A DNA stretch of 64,000 nt from positions 248,001-312,000 of the forward strand of contig NZ_JAMXQU010000002.1 in NCBI RefSeq assembly GCF_024054035.1, given 5' to 3'. A model generated the notes under the pieces. It saw only the letters and a program-made list of their open reading frames with translations, made no database searches and was not told the origin of the DNA. The stretch is from Asaia lannensis NBRC 102526 (lineage in GTDB: Bacteria; Pseudomonadota; Alphaproteobacteria; Acetobacterales; Acetobacteraceae). The position numbers were made by a program, and so were the translations under genes. Of the stretch, positions 46,411 through 54,273 are shown piece by piece. Within the stretch, counting starts at the first letter, position 1. The number at the start of each line of letters is the position of its first letter.

Positions 46411-46866
46411 ATGGACAGCATGCCCCCCCTATCCGGCGATACCGCCGTCCTCGTCGTAAGCCTCGAAAAGCTCACGGCGTCCCAGCGTCTTAAACTGCTA
46501 GGGCATATCACCCGGCCCAGCGCGTCCGGAAAGAGCAACGCCATGCTCTGCCATCACCTCAACCGGTGCACAGCAACGGGTCCGGCCTCCCTCCTGCCCG
46601 ATGCGCTGGAAAAACTTTCCTGCCTGCTCAAAACAGTCACCAATCTTGAAATGGTCGTGACTTTCGGAGTGAGCGCCCATCTTGCGACTGTCGAGGCTTA
46701 CGGCATGTCCTGGGCTCGTGTGCCTTTCAGACCGGGAAAAATCACGGTTCTTCCCGACGGACTTATGCTCGCCAATCTGGCTGCACCGGTTCGGCAACAC
46801 ATTGACACATTAAAGGCGCTCATCGCAGAAACAGTCCCGGTTTCCGAACCGGTGCCGACGGTCTGA
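46411..46866 (+). CDS. Small protein resembling the C-terminal half of a uracil-DNA glycosylase
   Basis: A 151-residue protein with no certain family. The stretch NAMLCHHLNRC, LEMVVTFGVSAHLATVEAYG and the FRPGKITVLPDG-ANLAAPVRQHIDT pattern resemble the second half of family 4/5 uracil-DNA glycosylases (N-x3-C..N, VVxLGxxAH, then the HPSRQN loop). The N-terminal half with GEAPG and the iron-sulfur cysteines is missing, and the HPS motif reads AAPVRQH. It may be a remnant or a diverged non-enzymatic protein. No strong ribosome binding site is visible. Confidence 0.55.
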   Translation: MDSMPPLSGDTAVLVVSLEKLTASQRLKLLGHITRPSASGKSNAMLCHHLNRCTATGPASLLPDALEKLSCLLKTVTNLEMVVTFGVSAHLATVEAYGMSWARVPFRPGKITVLPDGLMLANLAAPVRQHIDTLKALIAETVPVSEPVPTV

Positions 46867-46939
46867 TCCCGCCTGTCCGCAACTCGCGGCACTCTCCGGG
46901 CTTTACTGTTCGGCATGAGGCAGTGAGAGGACATTTCGC

Positions 46940-47839
46940 ATGAGCGAGCGCAATTCAGGTAAGATCGGTTTTGTCGGCTACGGCGCCATGGGCGCGCTGA
47001 TGGGATGCAACCTGCGACAGGCAGGGTTCGAGGTCAGCGCCTATACGCCGTCCGGGCGACAGCAGGATGAGGCAACGCCAGTGGCCAAGACGGCACGCGC
47101 TCTCGCCGAGGCATCTGACATACTCGTTCTCTGCGTGCCCAATGATGCGGCCGTTTTCGCATCAGCAGAGGGCGAGGACGGCTTTCTTGCTGGCGCGCGC
47201 CCGGGCACGCTCGTGATCAACTGCAGTACCGTGTCTCCCGAGGCGACAGCAAAACTGAGCGAGCTTGCACAGGACAAGAGCCTGCATTTCGTCGATGCCC
47301 CCATGTCAGGAAGCACGCCGGAAGCCGAAAAGGGGGAACTGGTGATGCTGGTCGGCGCAACGTCACAGGATCTCGACCGCGCGCGCCCGGTGCTCGACGC
47401 CATTGGCAAGCTGACGATTCATGCCGGTGAGGTCGGTGCAGGCACACGCCTGAAGCTCGTCATCAACGGCATCATGGGTGCGACGCTCAATGTCATTGCC
47501 GAGGCCGTCGGTTACGGTCTGAGCAGCGGTTTGAACCGCGATATGCTCTATGAGGCACTGTCTCAGGTTGCCGTCATTTCACCCCATCACAAGCGCAAGC
47601 TGGGCGCCGCCCAGAAAGGCGATTTCAGCCCGCAATTCCCGACGCGTCTGATGTCGAAGGATATGGGCCTGCTCATCGACGCTGCGCGTCGCACGCACAG
47701 TTTCTGCCCCGCCATTGCCATCGCCGATCAGGCACTTGCCCTTTCGGCAAAGCGTCATGCCAATGACGACTACGCCGCATTACTGGGAGCGATCGAGAAA
47801 AGCGTCGTGCAGAGCCATGACGATACCGGCACCCCCTGA
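46940..47839 (+). CDS. NAD(P)-dependent beta-hydroxyacid dehydrogenase (HIBADH family)
   Basis: A 299-residue member of the 3-hydroxyisobutyrate/tartronate semialdehyde reductase family. KIGFVGYGAMGALMGCNLRQAGFEV is the nucleotide-binding loop, FVDAPMSGSTPEAEKGEL the substrate motif, and GAGTRLKLVINGIMGATLNVIAEA carries the catalytic Lys. MSKDMGLLIDAAR is also conserved. GAGAGGAC precedes the ATG. The substrate cannot be told. Confidence 0.92.
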   Translation: MSERNSGKIGFVGYGAMGALMGCNLRQAGFEVSAYTPSGRQQDEATPVAKTARALAEASDILVLCVPNDAAVFASAEGEDGFLAGARPGTLVINCSTVSPEATAKLSELAQDKSLHFVDAPMSGSTPEAEKGELVMLVGATSQDLDRARPVLDAIGKLTIHAGEVGAGTRLKLVINGIMGATLNVIAEAVGYGLSSGLNRDMLYEALSQVAVISPHHKRKLGAAQKGDFSPQFPTRLMSKDMGLLIDAARRTHSFCPAIAIADQALALSAKRHANDDYAALLGAIEKSVVQSHDDTGTP

Positions 47840-47864
47840 AATCGCACCCCTAAATCACTTCACC

Positions 47865-47895
47865 TGCCGAACGGGTTGACGAAACCCATTCGGCA
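47865..47895 (+). promoter_or_regulatory. Long dyad overlapping a candidate sodB promoter
   Basis: TGCCGAA-c-GGGTT and AACCC-a-TTCGGCA form 13-base arms with one mismatch around a five-base centre. A -35 like TTGACG (47876-47881) lies inside the dyad, followed after 17 bases by TAGCTG (47899-47904). sodB starts 60 bases on. The dyad could be an operator for sodB or a terminator of the gene before; there is no T tract. Confidence 0.45.
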
Positions 47896-47963
47896 CCATA
47901 GCTGGCTTTTGTGACCAAGCAGCCTCGCTTGATCCTCACCATGACAGTCCAGGAGACGAGACC

Positions 47964-48572
47964 ATGGCTTTCGAACTGCCGCCCCTCCCTTACAGCTACA
48001 ATGCACTCGCCACCTCCGGCATGTGCCAGGAAACGCTTGAGCTGCACCATGACAAGCATCATCAGGCTTATGTCACGGCGCTGAACGGTTTTGTCGAAGC
48101 CAAACCCGAGCTTCAGGGCAAGAGCCTCGAAGAGATCATTCTTGCCGTGAAGGGCGATGCATCCCAGGCGCCTGTGTTCAACAATGCTGGTCAGCACTGG
48201 AACCACACCCTGTTCTGGCAGAACCTTGCCCCGAACGGTGGACAGGTGCCGACGAAGCTGGCTGCGAAGATCGATGAAGATCTCGGCGGTCTCGACGCGT
48301 TCAAGACGGCATTCAAGCAGGCTGCCATCTCGCAGTTCGGCTCCGGCTGGGCCTGGCTCGTTCTCGGCAATGACGGCAAGCTGGCCGTGACCAAGACCGC
48401 CAACGGATCCAACCCGCTGGCAGAAGGCCAGGGTCGCGCGCTCCTGGGCCTGGATGTGTGGGAGCACGCTTATTACCTGGACTTCCGTAACCGTCGTCCG
48501 GATTACATCACCAACTACCTCGACAAGCTTGCCAATTACGAGTTCGCCGAAGCCGAGCTTCTCTCGGCCTGA
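47964..48572 (+). CDS. sodB: Superoxide dismutase (Fe type)
   Basis: Dismutates superoxide. FELPPLPYSYNAL opens the protein; metal ligands are in LHHDKHHQAY, NHTLFW and DVWEHAYYLD. NNAGQHWNHT with the Gln before HW and GSGWAWLVL are typical of the iron form rather than the Mn form, though cambialistic enzymes exist. Length is 202. CAGGAGA precedes the ATG. Confidence 0.96.
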   Translation: MAFELPPLPYSYNALATSGMCQETLELHHDKHHQAYVTALNGFVEAKPELQGKSLEEIILAVKGDASQAPVFNNAGQHWNHTLFWQNLAPNGGQVPTKLAAKIDEDLGGLDAFKTAFKQAAISQFGSGWAWLVLGNDGKLAVTKTANGSNPLAEGQGRALLGLDVWEHAYYLDFRNRRPDYITNYLDKLANYEFAEAELLSA

Positions 48573-48643
48573 TTTCCTCCGGTTGCGCGGTCCGTTCCAG
48601 CCAGGATCGGACGCGCATTAGTCGGATATGAAACAAGCTGGAG

Positions 48644-48687
48644 ATGAAAAAGGACCGGTCTCCCGCAGGGGGCCGGTCCTTTTTCAT
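48644..48687. terminator. Bidirectional terminator between sodB and yajC
   Basis: ATGAAAAAGGACCGG and CCGGTCCTTTTTCAT form a perfect 15-base stem around a 14-base loop, with an A tract on the left and a T tract on the right. It lies between the convergent sodB and yajC and can serve both. Confidence 0.88.
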
Positions 48688-48724
48688 TCCGGATCTGTCC
48701 CGCCCGGTGGCGGAGCAGTTCTTC

Positions 48725-49039
48725 TTACTTTGCTGGCTTTCCGCCATCATTGGCAGGCTTGGCCGTGCTGGTCAGAACCTGCGACACATTTTCGCGCATG
48801 AGCTGGATCTTTACGCCCGGTGCGATTTCGATCTCGATTTCCTTGGTCCCTTCGCGGGCAAGCTGCACCACACCGATAATACCGCCGCTGGTCACGATGC
48901 GATCGCCACGGCGCAGGGCATTCAGCTGTGATTTGAGCTCTTTCTGGCGCGCCTGCTGGGGACGGATGAGCACGAAATAGAATACGACGAACACGAGGAT
49001 CATCGGGAGGAATGAGATAATCCCGCTGTTGGCGAGCAT
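48725..49039 (-). CDS. yajC: Preprotein translocase subunit YajC
   Basis: Single-pass inner-membrane partner of SecDF. One helix (FLPMILVFVVFYFVLI) is followed by RPQQARQKELKSQLNALRRGDRIVTSGGIIGVV, the family signature. The start at 49039 gives MLANSGI and 104 residues; a longer frame adds an unrelated leader. secD and secF are not next to it in the window. Confidence 0.95.
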   Translation of the reverse strand: MLANSGIISFLPMILVFVVFYFVLIRPQQARQKELKSQLNALRRGDRIVTSGGIIGVVQLAREGTKEIEIEIAPGVKIQLMRENVSQVLTSTAKPANDGGKPAK

Positions 49040-49159
49040 GCGTTTATTCCATATGTCGATAGATAAGGGACCGGACGCGCCCGAAAGCCACCCGATTGGC
49101 CCGGACCATAATTGGTCGCGCCCGCACGTCAAGCATAGCCAAGGAGCAAGGGCTTAATC

Positions 49160-50002
49160 ATGGACCCCGTTCTTCTCGAAAAACTCGAACGCATTGCCAG
49201 TGCGCTGGAACGCCTCTCCCCTGCCCCCGCAAGCCCTTCGAGCCTTGAAGGCAGCGATGCATTCATGTGGCAGGGTGCCTCATCCACGCTGCGCGCAGTG
49301 GATCATGTACAGGGCGTCGACCTGTCTCTGTTACGCGGCATTGACAGGCAAACACGCCTCGTACTTGAGAACACACGACATTTTGCATCCGGACGCCCCG
49401 GCAATAATGTGATGCTCTGGGGCGCGCGTGGCATGGGAAAATCATCGCTGGTGAAAGCCTGCTTCGGCGAGGCCAATCGCGAACATCCCCATGCTCTGGT
49501 GCTGATCGAAATCCAGCGTGACGATCTATCCACCCTGCCCCGTCTGCTCGATATTCTGCGTGCCCAGTCCCGACGCTGCATCGTGTTCTGCGACGACCTC
49601 TCTTTCGAAACGCAGGACGCCGATTACAAATCGCTGAAATCGGTGCTGGATGGCGGCATCATGGGTCGCCCCGAGAATGTGCTGTTCTATGCCACGTCCA
49701 ACCGTCGCCATCTCATGCCGCGCGACATGATGGAGAACGAGAGCGGCAGCGCCATCAATCCGCAGGAAGCCGTGGAAGAGAAGGTCTCTCTCTCGGACCG
49801 CTTCGGGCTATGGATCGGCGTACATGGCTGCAATCAGGAAACCTATCTCGCCATCGTCGATGGCTACGCCGCGCATCGCAAGCTGGAAATCTCGCCCGAG
49901 GCGCTTCATCGCCATGCCCTCGAATGGGCCATGGAACGCGGAGGCCGCTCCGGACGTGTCGCATCGCAATTCATCGACCATCTGAGCGCAACGCTGGGAT
50001 AG
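49160..50002 (+). CDS. DUF815-family ATPase
   Basis: A 280-residue AAA-type ATPase of the DUF815 family. NVMLWGARGMGKSSLVKACF is Walker A and CIVFCDDLSFE Walker B. YATSNRRHLMPRDMMENE and LSDRFGLWIGVHGC are also family marks (sensor and arginine-finger regions). The N-terminal 60 residues are helical. Function in the cell is not known; it is widespread in alphaproteobacteria and often lies beside yajC, as here. Confidence 0.92.
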   Translation: MDPVLLEKLERIASALERLSPAPASPSSLEGSDAFMWQGASSTLRAVDHVQGVDLSLLRGIDRQTRLVLENTRHFASGRPGNNVMLWGARGMGKSSLVKACFGEANREHPHALVLIEIQRDDLSTLPRLLDILRAQSRRCIVFCDDLSFETQDADYKSLKSVLDGGIMGRPENVLFYATSNRRHLMPRDMMENESGSAINPQEAVEEKVSLSDRFGLWIGVHGCNQETYLAIVDGYAAHRKLEISPEALHRHALEWAMERGGRSGRVASQFIDHLSATLG

Positions 50003-50018
50003 GGCAACACTGGGATCG

Positions 50019-50059
50019 CGCAAAAGCCGGGCTGACGAAGCGCCAGCCCGGCTTTTGCG
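50019..50059. terminator. Bidirectional terminator between the DUF815 ATPase and TonB receptor
   Basis: CGCAAAAGCCGGGCT and AGCCCGGCTTTTGCG form a perfect 15-base stem with an 11-base loop, between convergent genes. The A/T bases are inside the stem (AAAA/TTTT). Confidence 0.8.
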
Positions 50060-50119
50060 GAAGATGGAAACAGGTAGGGCCTGCCAGGGGAAAAGCTCCC
50101 GGCAAAACCATCCGTTCGA

Positions 50120-52636
50120 TCAGAATGTCGCGTTCAGACGCCCGTAGTAATAGGCGCCATAGATGGGGATACCGGAAGAATCGGTATCGTATACCTTAGG
50201 ACCCAGATAGTTGTTGATCGGGTTCACGTGGCGCGGGCGCTGATTGAAGATATTGTTCGCGCCAATCGCAAGATGCCAGTGCTCGGTGAACCGGTATCCG
50301 ACTTCAAGATCGGTCAGCCAGACCGGGGTATTCTTGAACTCAGCCCATTGCGTGTTCGAGTATTTCAGGTTCGCCGGAGCGAGATCTTCATAGCTCAGAA
50401 GCGATTTGGTTTCCCCATAACGGGTCTGACGCAGGTTCACATCCCACTGATGATAGGTCCAGTAGGCATTCAGGATCAGCTTGCTGCGCGGCGAGCCTGT
50501 GGTGAGATACCCGATGGTCTGGGCATTGGCGGCGGGTTCGCCAAATGCATTGGTGTTGATATGGCTGATACGCGTGCGGTTGAGGTTGAGCATCGCACTC
50601 AGATTGAGCGTGCCGTATTTGTGCAGATGGACCAGATAATCGGTCTGCAGATCGAGACCCTGCGTACGCGTGCTGGCGACGTTCGCAAAGTAGTTTGCCG
50701 TCACATTGTCCAGATCGATGCCGCTCGGCAGATTTACGCCCGTCAGTGCAATGGCATCGAGCGCGGTCTGACCGTTGACCGTGGCCGAGCCGATAATGCG
50801 ATCGCGTATGTTGATCTGATAGACGTCGACCGAGACATGCCAGTTCTTCAGCGGCTCGGCGATGATACCGCCTTCTGCGCTCGTCGATCTTTCAGGTTTC
50901 AGGCGCTGGGCGCCAATCGTCTTGCCCGCTGCACCGACGGTCTGAAGCAGTCCGGTCGCCCCGGTCGGTGACACGTTGAGTGCCGAATAATACTGCTCCG
51001 CCATGGTCGGCGCACGGAAACCGTTGCTGATGGTCGCGCGCACGGCCAGCTTGCTTGTGATGTCGTAACGCGTGGTGACCTTGCCGTTCTCGGTATTGCC
51101 GACATCGGTGTAGTGCTCGAAACGGCCTGCGAAATCGAGATCCCAGTGCGGCAGCGGGTGGAAATCGCCATCCAGATAACCGGCCCAGATATTGCGCTGC
51201 CACTGACCCGCATTCTGGGGCGTCAGGCCCGCAAAACCCTGCGTACCGCCCAGCTCGTAGGAGGCCGGTTCACCCGCCTTGATGTGGTACATTTCAAGAC
51301 GATGCTCAGCACCGAAGGCCAGAGTCATCGGCACTACGTCCGCGATGCGGAAATTACGTCTTGCGTCGAAATTGCTGGTCCACTGGGCAAGCGAATAGCT
51401 TTGACCGCGAACCGTGGTCGGCGAGAAGCCATACGCCTTGTAGTAATTCGGGTTGAATGTGTTCTTGTTCCCGATGTCGTCGTCATCCTGGCCGTAAAGC
51501 GTGCTTAGATCCCAGCTGAAACCGAGAAGGTTATCGCCCTTCAGACCCAGATTGGCCTGAAAGTCGTTTTCCTCAATGGTTTCGAGCGGCGAGAAGCCAT
51601 AGGGATAGGCACTCGGAGCCACAGTCGGCACGCGGTAGTTCTCGTAAGCCTCGGAGTGGCGATGCGCATAGGTAATCAGACCATAGGTCTCGATGCCTTC
51701 GGTAATCCCCTTGCCCCATTCGATGGAAAGATTCTCGCGTGTTTCCTCGGGGTTGGAGAGAATGTTGTTGGAGTTGGCTGGCCAGCTCGAGCTGGGTGTC
51801 CAGCGATGGTCGTCGGTGCTCTTGAGCTTCGAGACCCAGTGATCGGTATGATAGACCTGACCGCTCAGGTGCACGAAGCCGTCATTGCCCCATTTGAGAC
51901 CGCCATCGGCCCCGATCAGATACTGCCAGCCTGTCCCGTTATAGGCATTCGCGCCGGTCTGGGCGACGGTATTGATGCCATGACTGGTTTTCTTGGTGAT
52001 GATGTTCACCACACCTGCGATGGCGTCCGATCCGTACAGCGCTGCCGCACCGTCACGCAGAATTTCGATATGATCGATGGCACCAGCCGGGATCATGTTC
52101 AGATCGACCGGGGTAGAGCCCTGCTGCGGACCCGCATCGGCATAGATATTCGCTGTGGTGTTGCGGCGCTTGCCGTCAACCAGGACCAGAACCTCGTTCG
52201 GGTTGAGACCACGCATACGAATTGCCGATGTCAGCGCGCCTGCATCCGCGCCGTTGGCCGTAACGGTAATCGACGGATCGACGCGGGTGATGGCGTCGGC
52301 CAGATTGAGCTGGCCCGAACGGCGTAGGGTTGCCGAAGAAACGACGGTTACCGGCACCGAGCTGTCACGCGCCTTGCGGTTAAAGGCGTGCGTTCCCGTC
52401 ACGATCACCGATTCACCGCTATCGCCACTCGCATCGCGCGCCTTGCGTGTGCGGATTTTGGGAACGGAATGCAAAGCCTGATCGGAACCGATGGAGGTTC
52501 TGTGATGAATACCCTCTGCCTTCTTTGCCTTGTGCGTGGGCTGCTCCGCGGTTTGTGTTTCGGCCAGCGCATAACCGAAGCCGAACGGAAAGGAGAGAAG
52601 GGTCGCGGCCGCCAGTATTCTTCGTTTCGTGAGCAT
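50120..52636 (-). CDS. TonB-dependent outer membrane receptor
   Basis: An 838-residue receptor for import of an iron chelate, sugar or other ligand. A signal peptide (ILAAATLLSFPFGFGYALA) is followed by the plug domain (SSVPVTVVSSATLRRSGQLNLADAI ... RMRGLNPNEVLVLVDGKRRNT ... IEILRDGAAALYGSDAIAGVVNIITKK). The barrel ends YYGRLNATF with the terminal Phe. N-terminal NNPLQ-type detail is not enough to name a ligand. No fur box or riboswitch is evident upstream. It is divergent from the Rieske gene. Confidence 0.95.
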   Translation of the reverse strand: MLTKRRILAAATLLSFPFGFGYALAETQTAEQPTHKAKKAEGIHHRTSIGSDQALHSVPKIRTRKARDASGDSGESVIVTGTHAFNRKARDSSVPVTVVSSATLRRSGQLNLADAITRVDPSITVTANGADAGALTSAIRMRGLNPNEVLVLVDGKRRNTTANIYADAGPQQGSTPVDLNMIPAGAIDHIEILRDGAAALYGSDAIAGVVNIITKKTSHGINTVAQTGANAYNGTGWQYLIGADGGLKWGNDGFVHLSGQVYHTDHWVSKLKSTDDHRWTPSSSWPANSNNILSNPEETRENLSIEWGKGITEGIETYGLITYAHRHSEAYENYRVPTVAPSAYPYGFSPLETIEENDFQANLGLKGDNLLGFSWDLSTLYGQDDDDIGNKNTFNPNYYKAYGFSPTTVRGQSYSLAQWTSNFDARRNFRIADVVPMTLAFGAEHRLEMYHIKAGEPASYELGGTQGFAGLTPQNAGQWQRNIWAGYLDGDFHPLPHWDLDFAGRFEHYTDVGNTENGKVTTRYDITSKLAVRATISNGFRAPTMAEQYYSALNVSPTGATGLLQTVGAAGKTIGAQRLKPERSTSAEGGIIAEPLKNWHVSVDVYQINIRDRIIGSATVNGQTALDAIALTGVNLPSGIDLDNVTANYFANVASTRTQGLDLQTDYLVHLHKYGTLNLSAMLNLNRTRISHINTNAFGEPAANAQTIGYLTTGSPRSKLILNAYWTYHQWDVNLRQTRYGETKSLLSYEDLAPANLKYSNTQWAEFKNTPVWLTDLEVGYRFTEHWHLAIGANNIFNQRPRHVNPINNYLGPKVYDTDSSGIPIYGAYYYGRLNATF

Positions 52637-52990
52637 TTTCTGAGCTGTCTCTCCATGGGAACTTGAACCATGGCCAGTCTAGGCAGCTTCCAAAAAACGT
52701 TACAACATCGAAAAGATATTTTCTTTCGGTATCGGATCGAATGAGGCAAAAAAAACACAGTTTGTCGCATGAAGCCAGCGAAAACACGGTCAGAAACGAA
52801 ACTATCTTCCGGTCTTTGCGCATTTTGCGCATCGAAATTCCATATTGGAGCAAGCCAGCAGAAAGGCGCTGTTCCCTCCCGCCTCAAGCCTGCTAAAGTT
52901 CACCTCAGGAACTTTACAGACGGATTCAGAGCCACGCCCGGGGCCACCAATCGCGATACCTGGCCGTGGGCGGTGCAAACAGGGAAGCTT
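52637..52990. other. Divergent regulatory region (TonB receptor/Rieske oxygenase)
   Basis: About 354 bases without a gene. It holds three symmetrical elements: GAAAA-gata-TTTTC (52710-52723), TGCGCA-ttt-TGCGCA (52817-52831) and a perfect TAAAGTTC/GAACTTTA dyad (52894-52916). The left half is AT-rich. No known riboswitch was recognised. The region probably carries promoters for both genes. Confidence 0.6.
52894..52916 (+). promoter_or_regulatory. Perfect dyad upstream of the Rieske oxygenase gene (candidate operator)
   Basis: TAAAGTTC and GAACTTTA are exact inverted copies with a seven-base centre (acctcag), about 75 bases before the oxygenase ATG. Symmetry and spacing fit binding of a dimeric regulator. 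No regulator gene is adjacent. Confidence 0.5.
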
Positions 52991-54142
52991 ATGACGGACA
53001 GCCTAACCAACGCCATTCCCCCAATCGCAGATGCCGGCCCGCGCTGCTCAGATGCCACAAGGCTGGGCGAGGACGTTGTCGATCTGCGCCGCGTGAAATG
53101 CGATCCCGATTACTGGTATCCTGTCGCCTGGTCGCACGAACTCAAGAAGGGCAAGACCATCGCCACGCGGTTTGCCGGCCAGCCCATCGCCCTGGTCAGA
53201 CCGCAGGAAGGAAGCGTTTTCGCTCTTGAAGACCGCTGCGCGCACAGACAGGTCCCCCTGAGCAAGGGGCGTGTCGAAGGAGAAGCCGTGCAGTGCTGCT
53301 ATCACGGCTGGGCCTATGGGCGCTCGGGGCGCTGCATCGATGTCCCCTATCTCGGCAAAGGCAAGCTGCCCAATGGCGTGCGCACCTATCCCTGTCGCGA
53401 AGTCGAAGGGCTCATCTTCGTGTTCCCCGGCGACCCCGCCAAGGCTGAGACCACCCCTTTTCCCAAACTCGGTTCGGTCGCCGATCCTGCCTACAAGACG
53501 CGTCGTTTCGGCGAGCATGTGAACTGCCACTACAGCTTCATGCATGAAAACCTGATGGATATGAATCATCAGTTCATGCACTCCAAACAGATGGGCAAGA
53601 TGAAGCCCCGTTATCTGGGTGGCGAAAACGAGCCCCGGATGGTCGAGGCGCGCTACAGCTTTGCCCGCGTGGGCGGTAAGCAGCCCTGGGGTGAAACCCT
53701 GATTTTCGGTGAGCGACGCGATGCGAGCGCGAAATATGCCCATCGCGATGTCATGACCATTCGCACCGAATATCCCTATCAGACGCTGCGTATCCGTACC
53801 GGCGACGAGCCCCCGGTCATGGATCTGTGGATCGTCTATGTGCCGCAGGACAAGGACCATCTGTCCTGTCGTGTTTTCGGCCTGCTGTCGATCCGTCGTC
53901 CCAAGCTCAAGGGCGCGCTCGAACTCGCCTGGCCTCTTCTCGTTGGCTTCACGAACCGCATTTTCGCCGAGGATCGCGAAATCGTGGAACTCGAGCAGCA
54001 GGCCTGGCGCGACCTTGGCGGCGACCGTAATCAGGAAGTGTTCCCGGTGATCAACGCATTGCGCGATCTCCTGCGCCGCGCCGGTATCCAGCCCGATGCC
54101 GAGGCGCCCGAAGCATCGCCGGAGACGCAGGCCGCCGAATAA
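52991..54142 (+). CDS. Rieske non-heme iron oxygenase, alpha subunit-like
   Basis: A 383-residue ring-hydroxylating oxygenase of the single-component/PaO-VanA type. The Rieske centre uses Cys83, His85, Cys102 and His105 (RCAHRQVPLSKG and QCCYHGWAYG). The mononuclear iron site is in the MHENLMDMNHQFMH segment, which has the D-x2-H-x3-H spacing. Substrate is unknown; no reductase partner lies next to it. The start at 52991 follows AGGGAAGC; a longer frame reads through the regulatory region. The C-terminus is Glu/Ala-rich. Confidence 0.9.
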   Translation: MTDSLTNAIPPIADAGPRCSDATRLGEDVVDLRRVKCDPDYWYPVAWSHELKKGKTIATRFAGQPIALVRPQEGSVFALEDRCAHRQVPLSKGRVEGEAVQCCYHGWAYGRSGRCIDVPYLGKGKLPNGVRTYPCREVEGLIFVFPGDPAKAETTPFPKLGSVADPAYKTRRFGEHVNCHYSFMHENLMDMNHQFMHSKQMGKMKPRYLGGENEPRMVEARYSFARVGGKQPWGETLIFGERRDASAKYAHRDVMTIRTEYPYQTLRIRTGDEPPVMDLWIVYVPQDKDHLSCRVFGLLSIRRPKLKGALELAWPLLVGFTNRIFAEDREIVELEQQAWRDLGGDRNQEVFPVINALRDLLRRAGIQPDAEAPEASPETQAAE

Positions 54143-54166
54143 CGGGGGCTATACGCCGGTAATCGT

Positions 54167-54234
54167 CGTCGGGTAAGTCTGCAATCGATCCGTTCTTACC
54201 CGACGCACACTTGCATGATGCTGTTGCATCATGC
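54167..54234. other. Two tandem perfect hairpins between the Rieske and GNAT-Nudix genes
   Basis: CGTCGGGTAAG and CTTACCCGACG (54167-54205) form an 11-base perfect stem with a 17-base loop. Eight bases on, GCATGATGC-tgtt-GCATCATGC (54213-54234) forms a nine-base stem. Neither has a T tract. They may end the Rieske transcript or be a regulatory element of the next gene. Confidence 0.5.
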
Positions 54235-54273
54235 TGCTTCGGCAATCCCGTCAACTCAGGAGATGGGGCCTAT

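Noticed and set aside
52637-52990. A cobalamin or other riboswitch upstream of the TonB receptor
   Set aside because: No B12-box-like sequence or recognisable aptamer core was found in the leader.
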